Assembly: GCF_900108475.1 (NCBI RefSeq)
Contig: NZ_FNWO01000015.1
Coordinates: forward strand, 20,222-84,221
Length of the DNA stretch: 64,000 nt
Direction of reading: 5' to 3'
Source of the DNA: Magnetospirillum fulvum
Lineage (GTDB): Bacteria; Pseudomonadota; Alphaproteobacteria; Rhodospirillales; Magnetospirillaceae
The notes below the pieces were generated by a model. That model was not told the DNA's origin and searched no databases. It worked only from the letters and a program-made list of their open reading frames with translations. Position 1 is the stretch's first letter. Every line of letters starts with the position of its first letter. The translations under genes and the position numbers were made by a program. This document shows, one piece after another, positions 54,097-63,578 of the stretch.

Positions 54097-55443
54097 TTAC
54101 TCCTCCCTGGTCGAGAGATCAGGATTGGCGGGAGCGCCGGGGCGGTCGCCCTCCTTGATCGCCTGCAGAGCAGCATGGCGATGGGCGCGTGACGCCTGCT
54201 CGGCCCGCAACTGACGGGCCCATTGGGGAGCGCTGTCGAACGAACGGGGGGACGAAGCAGAACCGGCCGCGCCGGAAACCGGGCCGCCCCCGGTGGCGCG
54301 CCAGCCGCTTTCGCGCCCGGCCTGGACGCTCTGCGACAGGGATTCGGTCGCACGATCGGCCAGCGAGCGGACACTCTGGACCGCCGCACCGGCGCCAGCC
54401 CGGGCCATGCCGCCAAGACCGGCGGCGGCACCCCCGATTCCGTTGGCCCCGGAGGTCGCCTGCCCCATCTGATAGGCGGTCGAGGCAGCCGCCCCCATCG
54501 CGGTTCCGGCCCGGATCGCCGACAGGCCAGCCGCTCCGGCAGCACGCAGCATCCCGGCCCCACCCAGGGCGGCCCCGCCGACCAGCATCGCCGCCCCCGC
54601 CGCAGCGCCGAGAGTACCGACCGCCGCCCCGGCACCCAATTGCGGAGCGCCCGATACCAGCCCGGCGGCGATGCCGGGGCCGAAGATACCGAGCCCGAAC
54701 AGCGCCAGCGCCGCCAGCACCAGCGACATCGCCTGACCGATATTCGGCTCCTGGCCCTGCAGCGCGGTGATGAACTGGTCGAAGAAGCCCGAGCCGATGC
54801 CGACGATCACCGCCAGCACCATCACCTTGACGCCCGACGCGATCACGTTGCCCAGCACCCGCTCGGCCAGAAAGGCGGTCTTGCCCCACAGCGCGAACGG
54901 CACCAGCACGAAGCCGGCCAGCGCGGTCAGCTTGAATTCCAGCACGGTGATGAAGATCTGCACCGCCAGGATGAAGAAGGCGATGATCACGATCAGCCAG
55001 GCGATCAGCAGCACGGCGATGGTGAGGAAATTGTCGAAGAAACTGGTGAAGCCCATCAGAGCACTGACCTGCTTCAACAGCGGCCACGCCGCCTGATAGC
55101 CGATCCCGGCCAGCTTACCGGGTTTCAGCAGATCGTCGGCGGTCAGCGCGTTGGCGCTGGCATGCAGGCCCAGTTCGGCGAAGGAGCGATAGACGATGTC
55201 GGCAAGGCTGCTGAAATTGTTGAGGAAGAAGGCGAACAGCCCGACATAGAGGATCTTGCGGATCAGCCGCGACAAGATGTTGGCCTCGCCGTCCATCGAC
55301 CAGAACAACCCGGCCAGGGCGATATCGATGCCGATCAGGATCGTGGTCAACGAGGCGACATCGCCCGACAGCAAGCCGAAGCCGCTATCGATCGCGTGGC
55401 TGAACGCCGCCATGAAGCTGTCGATGACCGAGAGATCGTCCAT
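54097..55443 (-). CDS. trbL: Conjugal transfer protein TrbL (VirB6-like)
   Basis: A 448-residue polytopic protein with at least six membrane helices in the first 270 residues, then a long Ala/Gly-rich tail (GAAVGTLGAAAGAAMLVGGAALGGAGM...) usual for TrbL, ending in a charged segment. It forms the inner-membrane pore of the transfer apparatus. It is separated by 2 bases from trbF and 6 from trbJ. Confidence 0.92.
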   Translation of the reverse strand: MDDLSVIDSFMAAFSHAIDSGFGLLSGDVASLTTILIGIDIALAGLFWSMDGEANILSRLIRKILYVGLFAFFLNNFSSLADIVYRSFAELGLHASANALTADDLLKPGKLAGIGYQAAWPLLKQVSALMGFTSFFDNFLTIAVLLIAWLIVIIAFFILAVQIFITVLEFKLTALAGFVLVPFALWGKTAFLAERVLGNVIASGVKVMVLAVIVGIGSGFFDQFITALQGQEPNIGQAMSLVLAALALFGLGIFGPGIAAGLVSGAPQLGAGAAVGTLGAAAGAAMLVGGAALGGAGMLRAAGAAGLSAIRAGTAMGAAASTAYQMGQATSGANGIGGAAAGLGGMARAGAGAAVQSVRSLADRATESLSQSVQAGRESGWRATGGGPVSGAAGSASSPRSFDSAPQWARQLRAEQASRAHRHAALQAIKEGDRPGAPANPDLSTREE

Positions 55444-55449
55444 CTTGCG

Positions 55450-56286
55450 TCACCGTCCCGAATAGGCGGTCCCCGAACCAAGAAACCGCGCCGTCGCCGC
55501 CTGCCCGGACGCTTCCGACTGGGCCTTGCGGGCCTGCTCGAGCGCCTCGGCGCGGTACTGCGCCGCCATCAGGGTCTGGATCTGCATCTGCTGCTTGGCG
55601 GTCAGCGCGATCAGCTGATTGGCGGCCTGTTGGGCCTGCAGACTGCCGGCCGCCCCCTGGCTGGCATTGACCAGATCGGCCAGGGTATTGGTGTCGGCCT
55701 GGACGTTCTGATTGACCTGGGACTGGATCAGCATCGTCTGGCGATAGGCGCTCATCGCGCTCTGCCAACGAGTCCTCGCTGCCGCCAGCGACTGATCGCT
55801 GGTCAGCGCCGCACCGTATTGCGACGGGAATTGCCGCTGGAACGCGCTGTCGGTGGCGTCGAGGGTGAAGGCGATTCCGTTGGCCTGATTCATCAGCCCG
55901 TTGATCCGCGACAGGGCCGTCGTCATCTGCCCCAGCGACGAGCTGTCGAGCGATTGCAGGTTGCGGTTCATCGTCTCGAGCATCGCCGCCTCGTTCTGCA
56001 GCGAGCGGATCTGGTTGTTGATCTGCTCCATCGCCCGCGCTGCCTGCAGCACGTTCTCGGCAAAGTTCGACGCGTCGAACACCGCCCATTGCGCCTGCGC
56101 CGGTGGAACAGAAAGACCGATCAGCAAAATAGAAATGAGGAGAAGCTTCGCTGCGGGCTGCCGCCCGCGCCCGCCTGGGAGCGCCGCTCCCAGACCCGCG
56201 GTGATTTTATTGAGGGCGGGTCCGGGAAGCCCGGCTTCCCGGTCGGGGCGTGGGGCGGAAGCCCCACCATATATAATGTGTGTCAT
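55450..56286 (-). CDS. trbJ: Conjugal transfer protein TrbJ with a repeat-derived N-terminal extension
   Basis: A 278-residue VirB5-like periplasmic coiled-coil protein (QWAVFDASNFAENVLQAARAMEQINNQIRSLQNEAAMLETMNRNLQSLD). The signal peptide core (KLLLISILLIGLSVPPAQAQ) is preceded by about 45 residues rich in G, P, A and R that are encoded by a palindromic repeat at 56153-56268. Homologues start directly at the signal peptide. The only ATG (56286) lies beyond the repeat and overlaps the trbE stop (ATGA). The extension may impair export unless an internal start such as TTG is used. Confidence 0.88.
   Translation of the reverse strand: MTHIIYGGASAPRPDREAGLPGPALNKITAGLGAALPGGRGRQPAAKLLLISILLIGLSVPPAQAQWAVFDASNFAENVLQAARAMEQINNQIRSLQNEAAMLETMNRNLQSLDSSSLGQMTTALSRINGLMNQANGIAFTLDATDSAFQRQFPSQYGAALTSDQSLAAARTRWQSAMSAYRQTMLIQSQVNQNVQADTNTLADLVNASQGAAGSLQAQQAANQLIALTAKQQMQIQTLMAAQYRAEALEQARKAQSEASGQAATARFLGSGTAYSGR
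56153..56268. repeat. REP-like palindromic repeat, copy 1 (inside trbJ)
   Basis: It is a chain of stem-loops: GCGGGC-TGCC-GCCCGC (56153-56168), then GCCTGGGAGC/GCTCCCAGAC, an AT-rich spacer, CCGGGAAG/CTTCCCGG and TGGGGC/GCCCCA. The order and much of the sequence recur at 59289-59399. Both copies lie in frame at an end of a trb gene. Confidence 0.65.
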
Positions 56287-58691
56287 GGGACGTACTCCCG
56301 GATCAGATCGACCGCCCAGGGCAGCCCCTTGGTGGCGAGCCAGGACTCGAGGAACGAGTCCGGCGCGGCCGACAGACGGTCGATCAATTTCTGGTCGTCG
56401 GGGGAGGAGGCGCCGCACAGCGCCAGCGCGACCGGGCCGAGGGCGAGGTCGAACAGGCGGTTGCCGCGCCGGGATTGCAGGTAGTAGTGCCGCTTGGGCG
56501 TGGCCTGGGCGATCAGCTCGATCTGGCGGTCGTTGAGGCCGAAGCGGGCATAGGCGGCGCGGCTCTGCGGCTCGATCGCCCGGTCGTTGGGCAGGAACAG
56601 CCGCTGCGGGCAGGATTCGATGATCGCCGGGGCGATCGTGCTGTCGGCGATGTCGGCCAGCGACTGGGTGGCGAAGATCACCGCGACGTTCTTCTTGCGC
56701 AGCACCTTCAGCCATTCGCGGATCCGCGCCGCGAACAGCGGGTGGTCGAGGAACACCCAGGCCTCGTCGAGAATCAGCAGGGTCGGCCGACCGTCGAACC
56801 GCTCCTCCAGGCGGTGGAACAGATAGGTCAGCACCGGCAGCACCAGACCGGGCTGGTGCATCAATTCCTCGGTCTCGAAGCACTGCACGTCGGCCAATTC
56901 CAGCCGATCGTCAGCGGCGTCGAGCAGACGGCCGAAGGGGCCGTCGAGGGTATAGGGCAACAGCGCAGCCTTCAGCGCGTTCGACTGCACCAGCATCGAG
57001 AAGCCGGTGAGGGTCCGTTCCTCGGGCGGGGCCGAGGCGAGGCTGCCGAGCGCCGACCACAGCGTCTCCTTGATCTCCGGGGTAACCGTCACCCGCTCAT
57101 GGGCCAGCAGACCGGCGATCCACTCGACTGCCCACGACCGCTCCGCCTCGAGGTCGATCCGCCGCAACGGCTGGAACGCCAGCCCGCCACCGGCGCCGAG
57201 GGCGTGATGGGCCCCGCCCATGGCGAGGGTCGCGGCGCGGGCCGAGTTGCCCTTGTCGAACAGGGTCACCCGCGCTCCCGGATAGCGGCGGAACTGCAGC
57301 GCCAGCAGGGCCAGCAGCACCGACTTGCCGGCCCCGGTCGGGCCGACGATCAGCAGGTGACCGACATCGCCGACATGGGTGGAAAGGCGGAACGGGGTGG
57401 CCCCCGAGGTCTCGGCGATCAGCAGCGGCGGGCCATCGAGATGGGCGTTGCGCGCCGGCCCGGCCCACACCGAAGACAGCGGGATCAGATGGGCGAGGTT
57501 GAGGGTATGGACCAGCGGCTGGCGGACATTGGCGTAGACGTGACCGGGCAGCGAACCAAGCCAGGCTTCAACCGCATTGACGCTCTCGCGGATCACGGTG
57601 AAACCGAGTCCGGTGACGATCCGCTCGATGGCGCGGACCTTGTCGTCGGCGCGCTGGCGGTCCGGATCCCTCACCGTCAGAGTGGTGGTGAGATGACCGA
57701 AGGCGACATGGTCGCCGCCCAGCGCCTGCAGCGCCAGATCGGCGTCGGCGACCTTGTTGTCGGCGTCGGAATCGAGCAACTGGGCCGGCTCGTTATAGAG
57801 CACCTCGCGCAACAGCGCGGCGATCGATTTCCGCTTGGCGAACCAGTGCCGCCGCAGCCGGGTCAGATCCTTGGTCGCCCGCACCTTGTCCAAGGCGATG
57901 AAGCGGGTGACCCAGCGATAGGCGAAATCCTGATGATTGAGGGCGTCGAGCATCCCCGGCCGGGTCATATTGGGGAAACCCAGGATGGTGAGCGTGCGCA
58001 AATGGGCCTCGCCCAACATCGGCTCGAGCCCACCGGTCAGGGGCGTATCGACCAGAATCCCGTCGAGATAGAGCGGGGTTTCCGGCACCTTGACCGGATG
58101 GCGCCGGGTCGAAATGGTGGCGTGCAGGTAGGTCAGTGTCTCTCCATCGTCGAGGCCGCGCGCTTCCGGCATGAAGCCGGCCAGCAGATCGAGCACCCGC
58201 TCGGTTTCGGCCTGGAACGCCACCAGTTCCTGGTGCCAGTCGCGCTCCTTCCCTTCCCGGCCCTGATCCAGCAGCGCGGATTCAGCCTGGGCGACCGAAT
58301 CCGGCGGCGGGAGATAGAGCAGAGTCAAATGGTAGACGCTCTCGAAATGGCTGCCGACACGACCGAGGAAGGCGGCGCGGCGTTCCTGCTCGACTAGCCA
58401 GGAGGCGGGATCGGGGAAGGACGAGTCGGGATAATCCTGGGCCGGAATCCGCTCGGCCTCGAAGAACAGCGCCCAGCCCGAGCCGAACCGGCGCAACACA
58501 TTGTTGGCGCGGGCGCAGGTGGCGACCAGTTCGGCCTCGGTAGCGCTGTCGAGATCGGGACCGCGGAAGCGGAGGGTGCGCTGGAAGCTGCCGTCCTTGT
58601 TCAGCACGATGCCGGGGGCGACCAGCGCCGCCCAGGGCAGATGGTCGGCCAAACGGTCGGCGCGACGGCGGTATTCGGCGAGGTTCAGCAT
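56283..58691 (-). CDS. trbE: Conjugal transfer ATPase TrbE (VirB4-like)
   Basis: An 802-residue cytoplasmic ATPase powering pilus and channel assembly. The N-terminal CagE/TrbE domain (MLNLAEYRRRADRLADHLPWAALVAPGIVLNKDGSFQRT) precedes Walker A GPTGAGKSVLLALL and Walker B LLILDEAWVFLD; AVIFATQSLADIADS follows. The ATG at 58691 overlaps the trbD stop by 7 bases. Confidence 0.95.
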   Translation of the reverse strand: MLNLAEYRRRADRLADHLPWAALVAPGIVLNKDGSFQRTLRFRGPDLDSATEAELVATCARANNVLRRFGSGWALFFEAERIPAQDYPDSSFPDPASWLVEQERRAAFLGRVGSHFESVYHLTLLYLPPPDSVAQAESALLDQGREGKERDWHQELVAFQAETERVLDLLAGFMPEARGLDDGETLTYLHATISTRRHPVKVPETPLYLDGILVDTPLTGGLEPMLGEAHLRTLTILGFPNMTRPGMLDALNHQDFAYRWVTRFIALDKVRATKDLTRLRRHWFAKRKSIAALLREVLYNEPAQLLDSDADNKVADADLALQALGGDHVAFGHLTTTLTVRDPDRQRADDKVRAIERIVTGLGFTVIRESVNAVEAWLGSLPGHVYANVRQPLVHTLNLAHLIPLSSVWAGPARNAHLDGPPLLIAETSGATPFRLSTHVGDVGHLLIVGPTGAGKSVLLALLALQFRRYPGARVTLFDKGNSARAATLAMGGAHHALGAGGGLAFQPLRRIDLEAERSWAVEWIAGLLAHERVTVTPEIKETLWSALGSLASAPPEERTLTGFSMLVQSNALKAALLPYTLDGPFGRLLDAADDRLELADVQCFETEELMHQPGLVLPVLTYLFHRLEERFDGRPTLLILDEAWVFLDHPLFAARIREWLKVLRKKNVAVIFATQSLADIADSTIAPAIIESCPQRLFLPNDRAIEPQSRAAYARFGLNDRQIELIAQATPKRHYYLQSRRGNRLFDLALGPVALALCGASSPDDQKLIDRLSAAPDSFLESWLATKGLPWAVDLIREYVP

Positions 58692-58942
58692 GACAGCTCC
58701 CCCTTCTGCCGCAGATGCCGGGCCAGCACCGAGGCGAAGTCGGGATCGCGCTTGGCCGCGAACACCGCGACGGAATGGCCGACCAGCCACAACACGATCC
58801 CGGCGCTCCACATCTGCAGGCCGAGACCGAGAGCGGCGGCAACGGTGCCGTTGACGATCGCCAGGGTATGCGGCACGCCGCCGAGCAGGATCGGCTCGGT
58901 CAGCGCCCGGTGCAGCGGCACCTCGAAGCCGTCGATGCTCAT
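58685..58942 (-). CDS. trbD: Conjugal transfer protein TrbD (VirB3-like)
   Basis: An 85-residue inner-membrane protein starting MSIDGFEVPLHRALTEPILLGGVPH, the standard TrbD/VirB3 opening, then two hydrophobic segments (TLAIVNGTVAAALGLGLQMW; AGIVLWLVGHSVAVFAA) and DPDFASVLARHLRQ. The start shares a base with the trbC stop. Confidence 0.93.
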   Translation of the reverse strand: MSIDGFEVPLHRALTEPILLGGVPHTLAIVNGTVAAALGLGLQMWSAGIVLWLVGHSVAVFAAKRDPDFASVLARHLRQKGELSC

Positions 58943-59262
58943 CACACCAGCGCTCCGCCGCCGAAGCTGAAGAACGACAGGAAGAAGCTGGAGGCGGCGA
59001 AGGCGATCGACAGGCCGAACACGATCTGGATCAGCCGGCGGAACCCGCCCGAGGTCTCGCCGAAGGCCAGAGTCAGGCCGGTGGTGATGATGATGATCAC
59101 CGCGATGATCTTGGCGACCGGCCCCTGGACGGAGTCGAGCACCTGCTGCAGCGGCTGCTCCCACGGCATCCCCGCCCCGGCGGCGAAGGCCGAGGTGGAA
59201 ACCAGCAGGGTCGCCATCACGCTGGCGCTGATCAGGGACAGTTTCTGAGATGAAGTCGACAT
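58942..59262 (-). CDS. trbC: Conjugal pilin TrbC (VirB2-like)
   Basis: A 106-residue prepilin: a long signal peptide (ending SAFAAGAGMPWEQPLQQ) and two hydrophobic helices (IIAVIIIITTGLTLAFG; IQIVFGLSIAFAASSFFLSFF), as in TrbC/VirB2. Mature products of this family are processed and often cyclised. It lies 15 bases after trbB. Confidence 0.92.
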   Translation of the reverse strand: MSTSSQKLSLISASVMATLLVSTSAFAAGAGMPWEQPLQQVLDSVQGPVAKIIAVIIIITTGLTLAFGETSGGFRRLIQIVFGLSIAFAASSFFLSFFSFGGGALV

Positions 59263-59277
59263 GATGAGTCTCCTCGG

Positions 59278-60350
<1,073 letters not shown>

Positions 60351-60354
<4 letters not shown>

Positions 60355-60761
60355 GATGGGTCTCCCTCCTGATCTCCCGACAGGGTGCGGCGGCGGGCGG
60401 CGATCTGCCGGCCGACCTGATCGATGAATTTCTGGAAGCGCTCCTGGCCGACGGCGCGGGCCGCCTTGTCCGGCTCGGGCAACGGGGCGGTAACGGTCAG
60501 TTGATAGCGGACAAAGAGCGCCAGACTTTCCAGCAGCACCTGACCATCGCGCTCGATGCGGTCGAGCTGGTCGCTGATGCGGTGAAGACGCAGGCCGAAA
60601 CGCTCGTCGAGTTCCTGACTGCCGCGGCGATTGAGCCAGGCGGCCAATGCGTCGGCGAGAATGGTCGATTTCGACACCCCCGGTTTGGCCGCCAGCGTTT
60701 CCAGCCGGGCACTGAGGTCCGGGTCGAGGAACAATTGATGGCGGATCCTGGTGCGGTTCAT
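60351..60761 (-). CDS. CopG-family ribbon-helix-helix regulator of the transfer operon
   Basis: A 136-residue protein with a ribbon-helix-helix (RIRHQLFLDPDLSARLETLAAKPGVSKSTILADALAAWLNRRG) and a helical C-terminus. A CopG-like gene stands between traG and trbB in Tn4371-type elements, where it is thought to act as an autoregulator or relaxosome accessory. It overlaps trbB by 4 bases and begins 11 bases after traG. Confidence 0.85.
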
Positions 60762-60772
60762 CCTCGCCTCCC

Positions 60773-62698
60773 TCAGAAGCTCGGCAGCAGATCGTCGCCC
60801 GGCCCGGCGCCATCGCGGCCTTCGTTGATGGCGTGGGCGCGAACCACCGTGCCGAGGCCGCGCAGGCGGTCCATCGCCCGCTGGTCAGTGAGCAGATCGG
60901 AATCGTCATCGACAGGTTCGGGCTCGGGATCAGACCGCGCCGCCACCACGATTCCCTCCTCGGGCAGGCCGGGATGGCGCTGCTGCTGGACGCCGCCTTC
61001 GTCCTCGAAGCCCAGCGCAGACTCCTCGGCGGTGGCGAGGCGGACGTGCGGGCCGCGCACCAATCCGCTCCAATCGACGGGACGGGCGGCCGGGCGATCG
61101 AGATAGCTGTGCTCGGCCAGCTCCGGTGCGGGCAGCACCCGAGCCGAGAAATTGCGGTCCTGGTAGTAGCGCAGCTTCTTCGCCCGGATCGGAGCAAGGC
61201 CGGAAACCAGCACCAGTTCGTCGGCGGGCGGCAATTGCATCACCTCGCCCGGGGTCAGCAGCGGCCGCGCCGTCTCCTGGCGGCTGACCATGACGTGACT
61301 GAGCCATGGCGCCAGCCGGTGGCCGACATAGTTGCGCTGGGCACGCAATTCGGTGGCGGTGCCGAGCGCGTCGGAAATCCGCTTGGCGGTGCGCTCGTCA
61401 TTGCTGGAGAAGGCAATCCGGACATGGCAATTGTCGAGGATCGCGTTGTTCTCGCCATAGGCCTTGGATATCTGGTTGAGGCTTTGGGCGATCAGATAGG
61501 CGCGGATGCCGTAGCCGGCCATGAAGGCCAGCGCGGTCTCGAAGAAATCGAGCCGGACCAGCGGCTTGGTCCGCGAGATGTCCGACGGCGAAATCACCAG
61601 ATAGAGCGACACCGGCCGCTCGGCATCGACCAGATCGGCGATCCGCCAGTCGCAGGCGACGGTGGTCGCGGCAACCACCGGGTCACGATAAAGGCCGAGA
61701 AACGACATCGCGGTCGATAGCACGCCGGAGCGCTCGTTCTCGGATTTGTTCAAGACTTCCCGCGCCGCCGACGCCACCACCGGATGGACCTGGGGATGGT
61801 CGGGGGTGCCGAGATGGTTGGTCTCCATCATCCGGCGCAGGGTGGTGGCGAAGCCGCGGCGGGGGTCGGACAGGAAGGTGGCGACCCGGGCCAGGGTCTT
61901 TTCCTCCTCGGCATACAGCACATGGAGAATCGCGCCGACCAGCAGGGAATGGCTGGTCTTCTCCCAGTGGCTGCGCCGCTCCAGCGCACCTTCGGGATCG
62001 ACCAGGATGTCGGCGATGTTCTGGACGTCGCGGACCTCGTCGGCGCCCTTGCGGACTTCCAGCAGCGGGTTGTAGCGGGCGGAACGGGGATCGGTCGGAT
62101 TGAACAGCAGGCAATGCGAGAACCGCCCCCGCCAGCCGGCGGTGAGCTGCCAGTTCTCGCCCTTGATGTCGTGGATCACCGCAGAGCCGGTCCAGGACAG
62201 CAGGGTCGGCACCACCAGCCCGACGCCCTTGCCCGAGCGGGTCGGCGCGAACGCCATCACATGCTCGGGGCCGTCATGGCGCAGATAACGGTTGCCCAGT
62301 CGGCCAAGAAACACCCCCGCCGAGCGGAACAGCCCGGCCCGCTCCACTTCCCGGGCGGTCGCCCAGCGCGACGAGCCGTAGGTGGTGACCAGCCGGCTCT
62401 GCCGCGCCCGCCACAGCGAACCGGCGATCGCGGCGGCGCAGCCCATGAAGCCGCTGGCCCCGGCCAGCATCCCCGCCTTGTCGAAGATGTGCGGCGCATA
62501 GGCCTCGTAGGCATACCACCAGGGGAACAACTGCCAGGGGCGATAGACCGGGGTGCCGAAGAGCACCAGCCAGGGCGGGCCGAGCTGGGTCTGATAGCCG
62601 AGCATCGCCGCCGCCCATTGGGTCGCCGACCACACCCCGAACAGGGTGATCGCGAAAACGACCAGGATCTGGCCGATCAGCAGCTTAGTGGGGGTCAT
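60773..62698 (-). CDS. traG: Type IV coupling protein TraG (VirD4-like)
   Basis: A 641-residue DNA-translocating ATPase. Two membrane helices in the first 100 residues are followed by Walker A APTRSGKGVGLVVPTLLSW and the FNPTDPRSARYNPL block; the second motif lies in LDFFETALAFMAGYGIRAYLIAQSLNQISKAYG. It brings the relaxosome to the channel. It is the first gene of the transfer run in this window; no relaxase or TraF gene is present here. 232 gene-free bases separate it from the divergent DUF433 gene. Confidence 0.95.
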   Translation of the reverse strand: MTPTKLLIGQILVVFAITLFGVWSATQWAAAMLGYQTQLGPPWLVLFGTPVYRPWQLFPWWYAYEAYAPHIFDKAGMLAGASGFMGCAAAIAGSLWRARQSRLVTTYGSSRWATAREVERAGLFRSAGVFLGRLGNRYLRHDGPEHVMAFAPTRSGKGVGLVVPTLLSWTGSAVIHDIKGENWQLTAGWRGRFSHCLLFNPTDPRSARYNPLLEVRKGADEVRDVQNIADILVDPEGALERRSHWEKTSHSLLVGAILHVLYAEEEKTLARVATFLSDPRRGFATTLRRMMETNHLGTPDHPQVHPVVASAAREVLNKSENERSGVLSTAMSFLGLYRDPVVAATTVACDWRIADLVDAERPVSLYLVISPSDISRTKPLVRLDFFETALAFMAGYGIRAYLIAQSLNQISKAYGENNAILDNCHVRIAFSSNDERTAKRISDALGTATELRAQRNYVGHRLAPWLSHVMVSRQETARPLLTPGEVMQLPPADELVLVSGLAPIRAKKLRYYQDRNFSARVLPAPELAEHSYLDRPAARPVDWSGLVRGPHVRLATAEESALGFEDEGGVQQQRHPGLPEEGIVVAARSDPEPEPVDDDSDLLTDQRAMDRLRGLGTVVRAHAINEGRDGAGPGDDLLPSF

Positions 62699-62930
62699 GG
62701 CGGCCTGTCCCGAACCGGTCCGGCACTGTTGCCGGGCGCTTGGGATAAGGGTCAGGCAGAACCCCGGAATCGAAAATCGCCTTTAGCTACGATGATTTAC
62801 GATCAACCAGACATCCTGCCCCGTGTGCCGGTAACGACCCATCACCGGCTTCGGACAAGACGGAGCCCTTGTCGAACCGGCTCCCATTGATTATCTTCCG
62901 GTGTGTCGGAATGTTTTTTCGAGGATCGCC

Positions 62931-63578
62931 ATGCGCGCCAGTCTGCTGACCCCGAGCGAAGCTGCCATCGTCGCCAGCGTCACCGTCCGCGACATCAACC
63001 GGGTGATCGACGAGAAAATCCTGCCCGCAGCGCTGTACACCGTGGATGACGGTCGACGCGTGCAACTGGCCGCCTGCCCGCTGGTGGGGTTCTACTTTCG
63101 CGCGGCCAAGGCCCTGACCGCCGAAAAGCGCCTGACGTTGATCCACAGCTTCTCCGAACGCATCACCGGCGACATGGCCCGTCACCCGTTCGTCGGCTGG
63201 AATAAGGCCAACTGGACCGTCCGCGACGGCTTCCTCTCCGTCACCCTGTCGGACTTCATCGCCGACGCCGATGATCGCTCGACCCGGCTTGAGGCGACGC
63301 GGGCGATGGTCGTCGAGGATCCGGGGATCCTGGGTGGCAGTCCGGTGATCCGCGGCACCCGCATCCCGGTCTACGATCTGGTCGCCTCGGTCGCCGCCGG
63401 ACTTCCTCGTGAGCGGATTTTCGCCGCCTATCCAGGGCTGGACGAAACCGCTCTCGATCTGGCCCTCCTCTATGGCGAAGCCAATCCGGTGCGCGGCCGG
63501 CCACGCCGCTTCACAATCCTGCCGCCGGACGCCACCCTCTCCGCCGAGCGCACCGTGCCCCGGCGTCGCCGGGCATGA
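62931..63578 (+). CDS. DUF433 antitoxin-like protein
   Basis: A 215-residue protein. The N-terminus (SLLTPSEAAIVASVTVRDINRVIDEKILP) is a helix-turn-helix of MerR/excisionase appearance. The C-terminal DUF433 domain (VVEDPGILGGSPVIRGTRIPVYDLVASVAAGLPRERIFAAYPGLDETALDLALLYG) is usual in antitoxins paired with PIN-like DUF5615 toxins. The ATG at 62931 follows GAGG. Its stop overlaps the next gene (ATGA). The longer N-terminal half than in simple DUF433 antitoxins suggests its own operator binding. Confidence 0.82.
   Translation: MRASLLTPSEAAIVASVTVRDINRVIDEKILPAALYTVDDGRRVQLAACPLVGFYFRAAKALTAEKRLTLIHSFSERITGDMARHPFVGWNKANWTVRDGFLSVTLSDFIADADDRSTRLEATRAMVVEDPGILGGSPVIRGTRIPVYDLVASVAAGLPRERIFAAYPGLDETALDLALLYGEANPVRGRPRRFTILPPDATLSAERTVPRRRRA

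Noticed and set aside
62787..63185. 132-codon minus-strand frame opposite the DUF433 gene
   Set aside because: It is the antisense shadow of a well-supported plus-strand gene.
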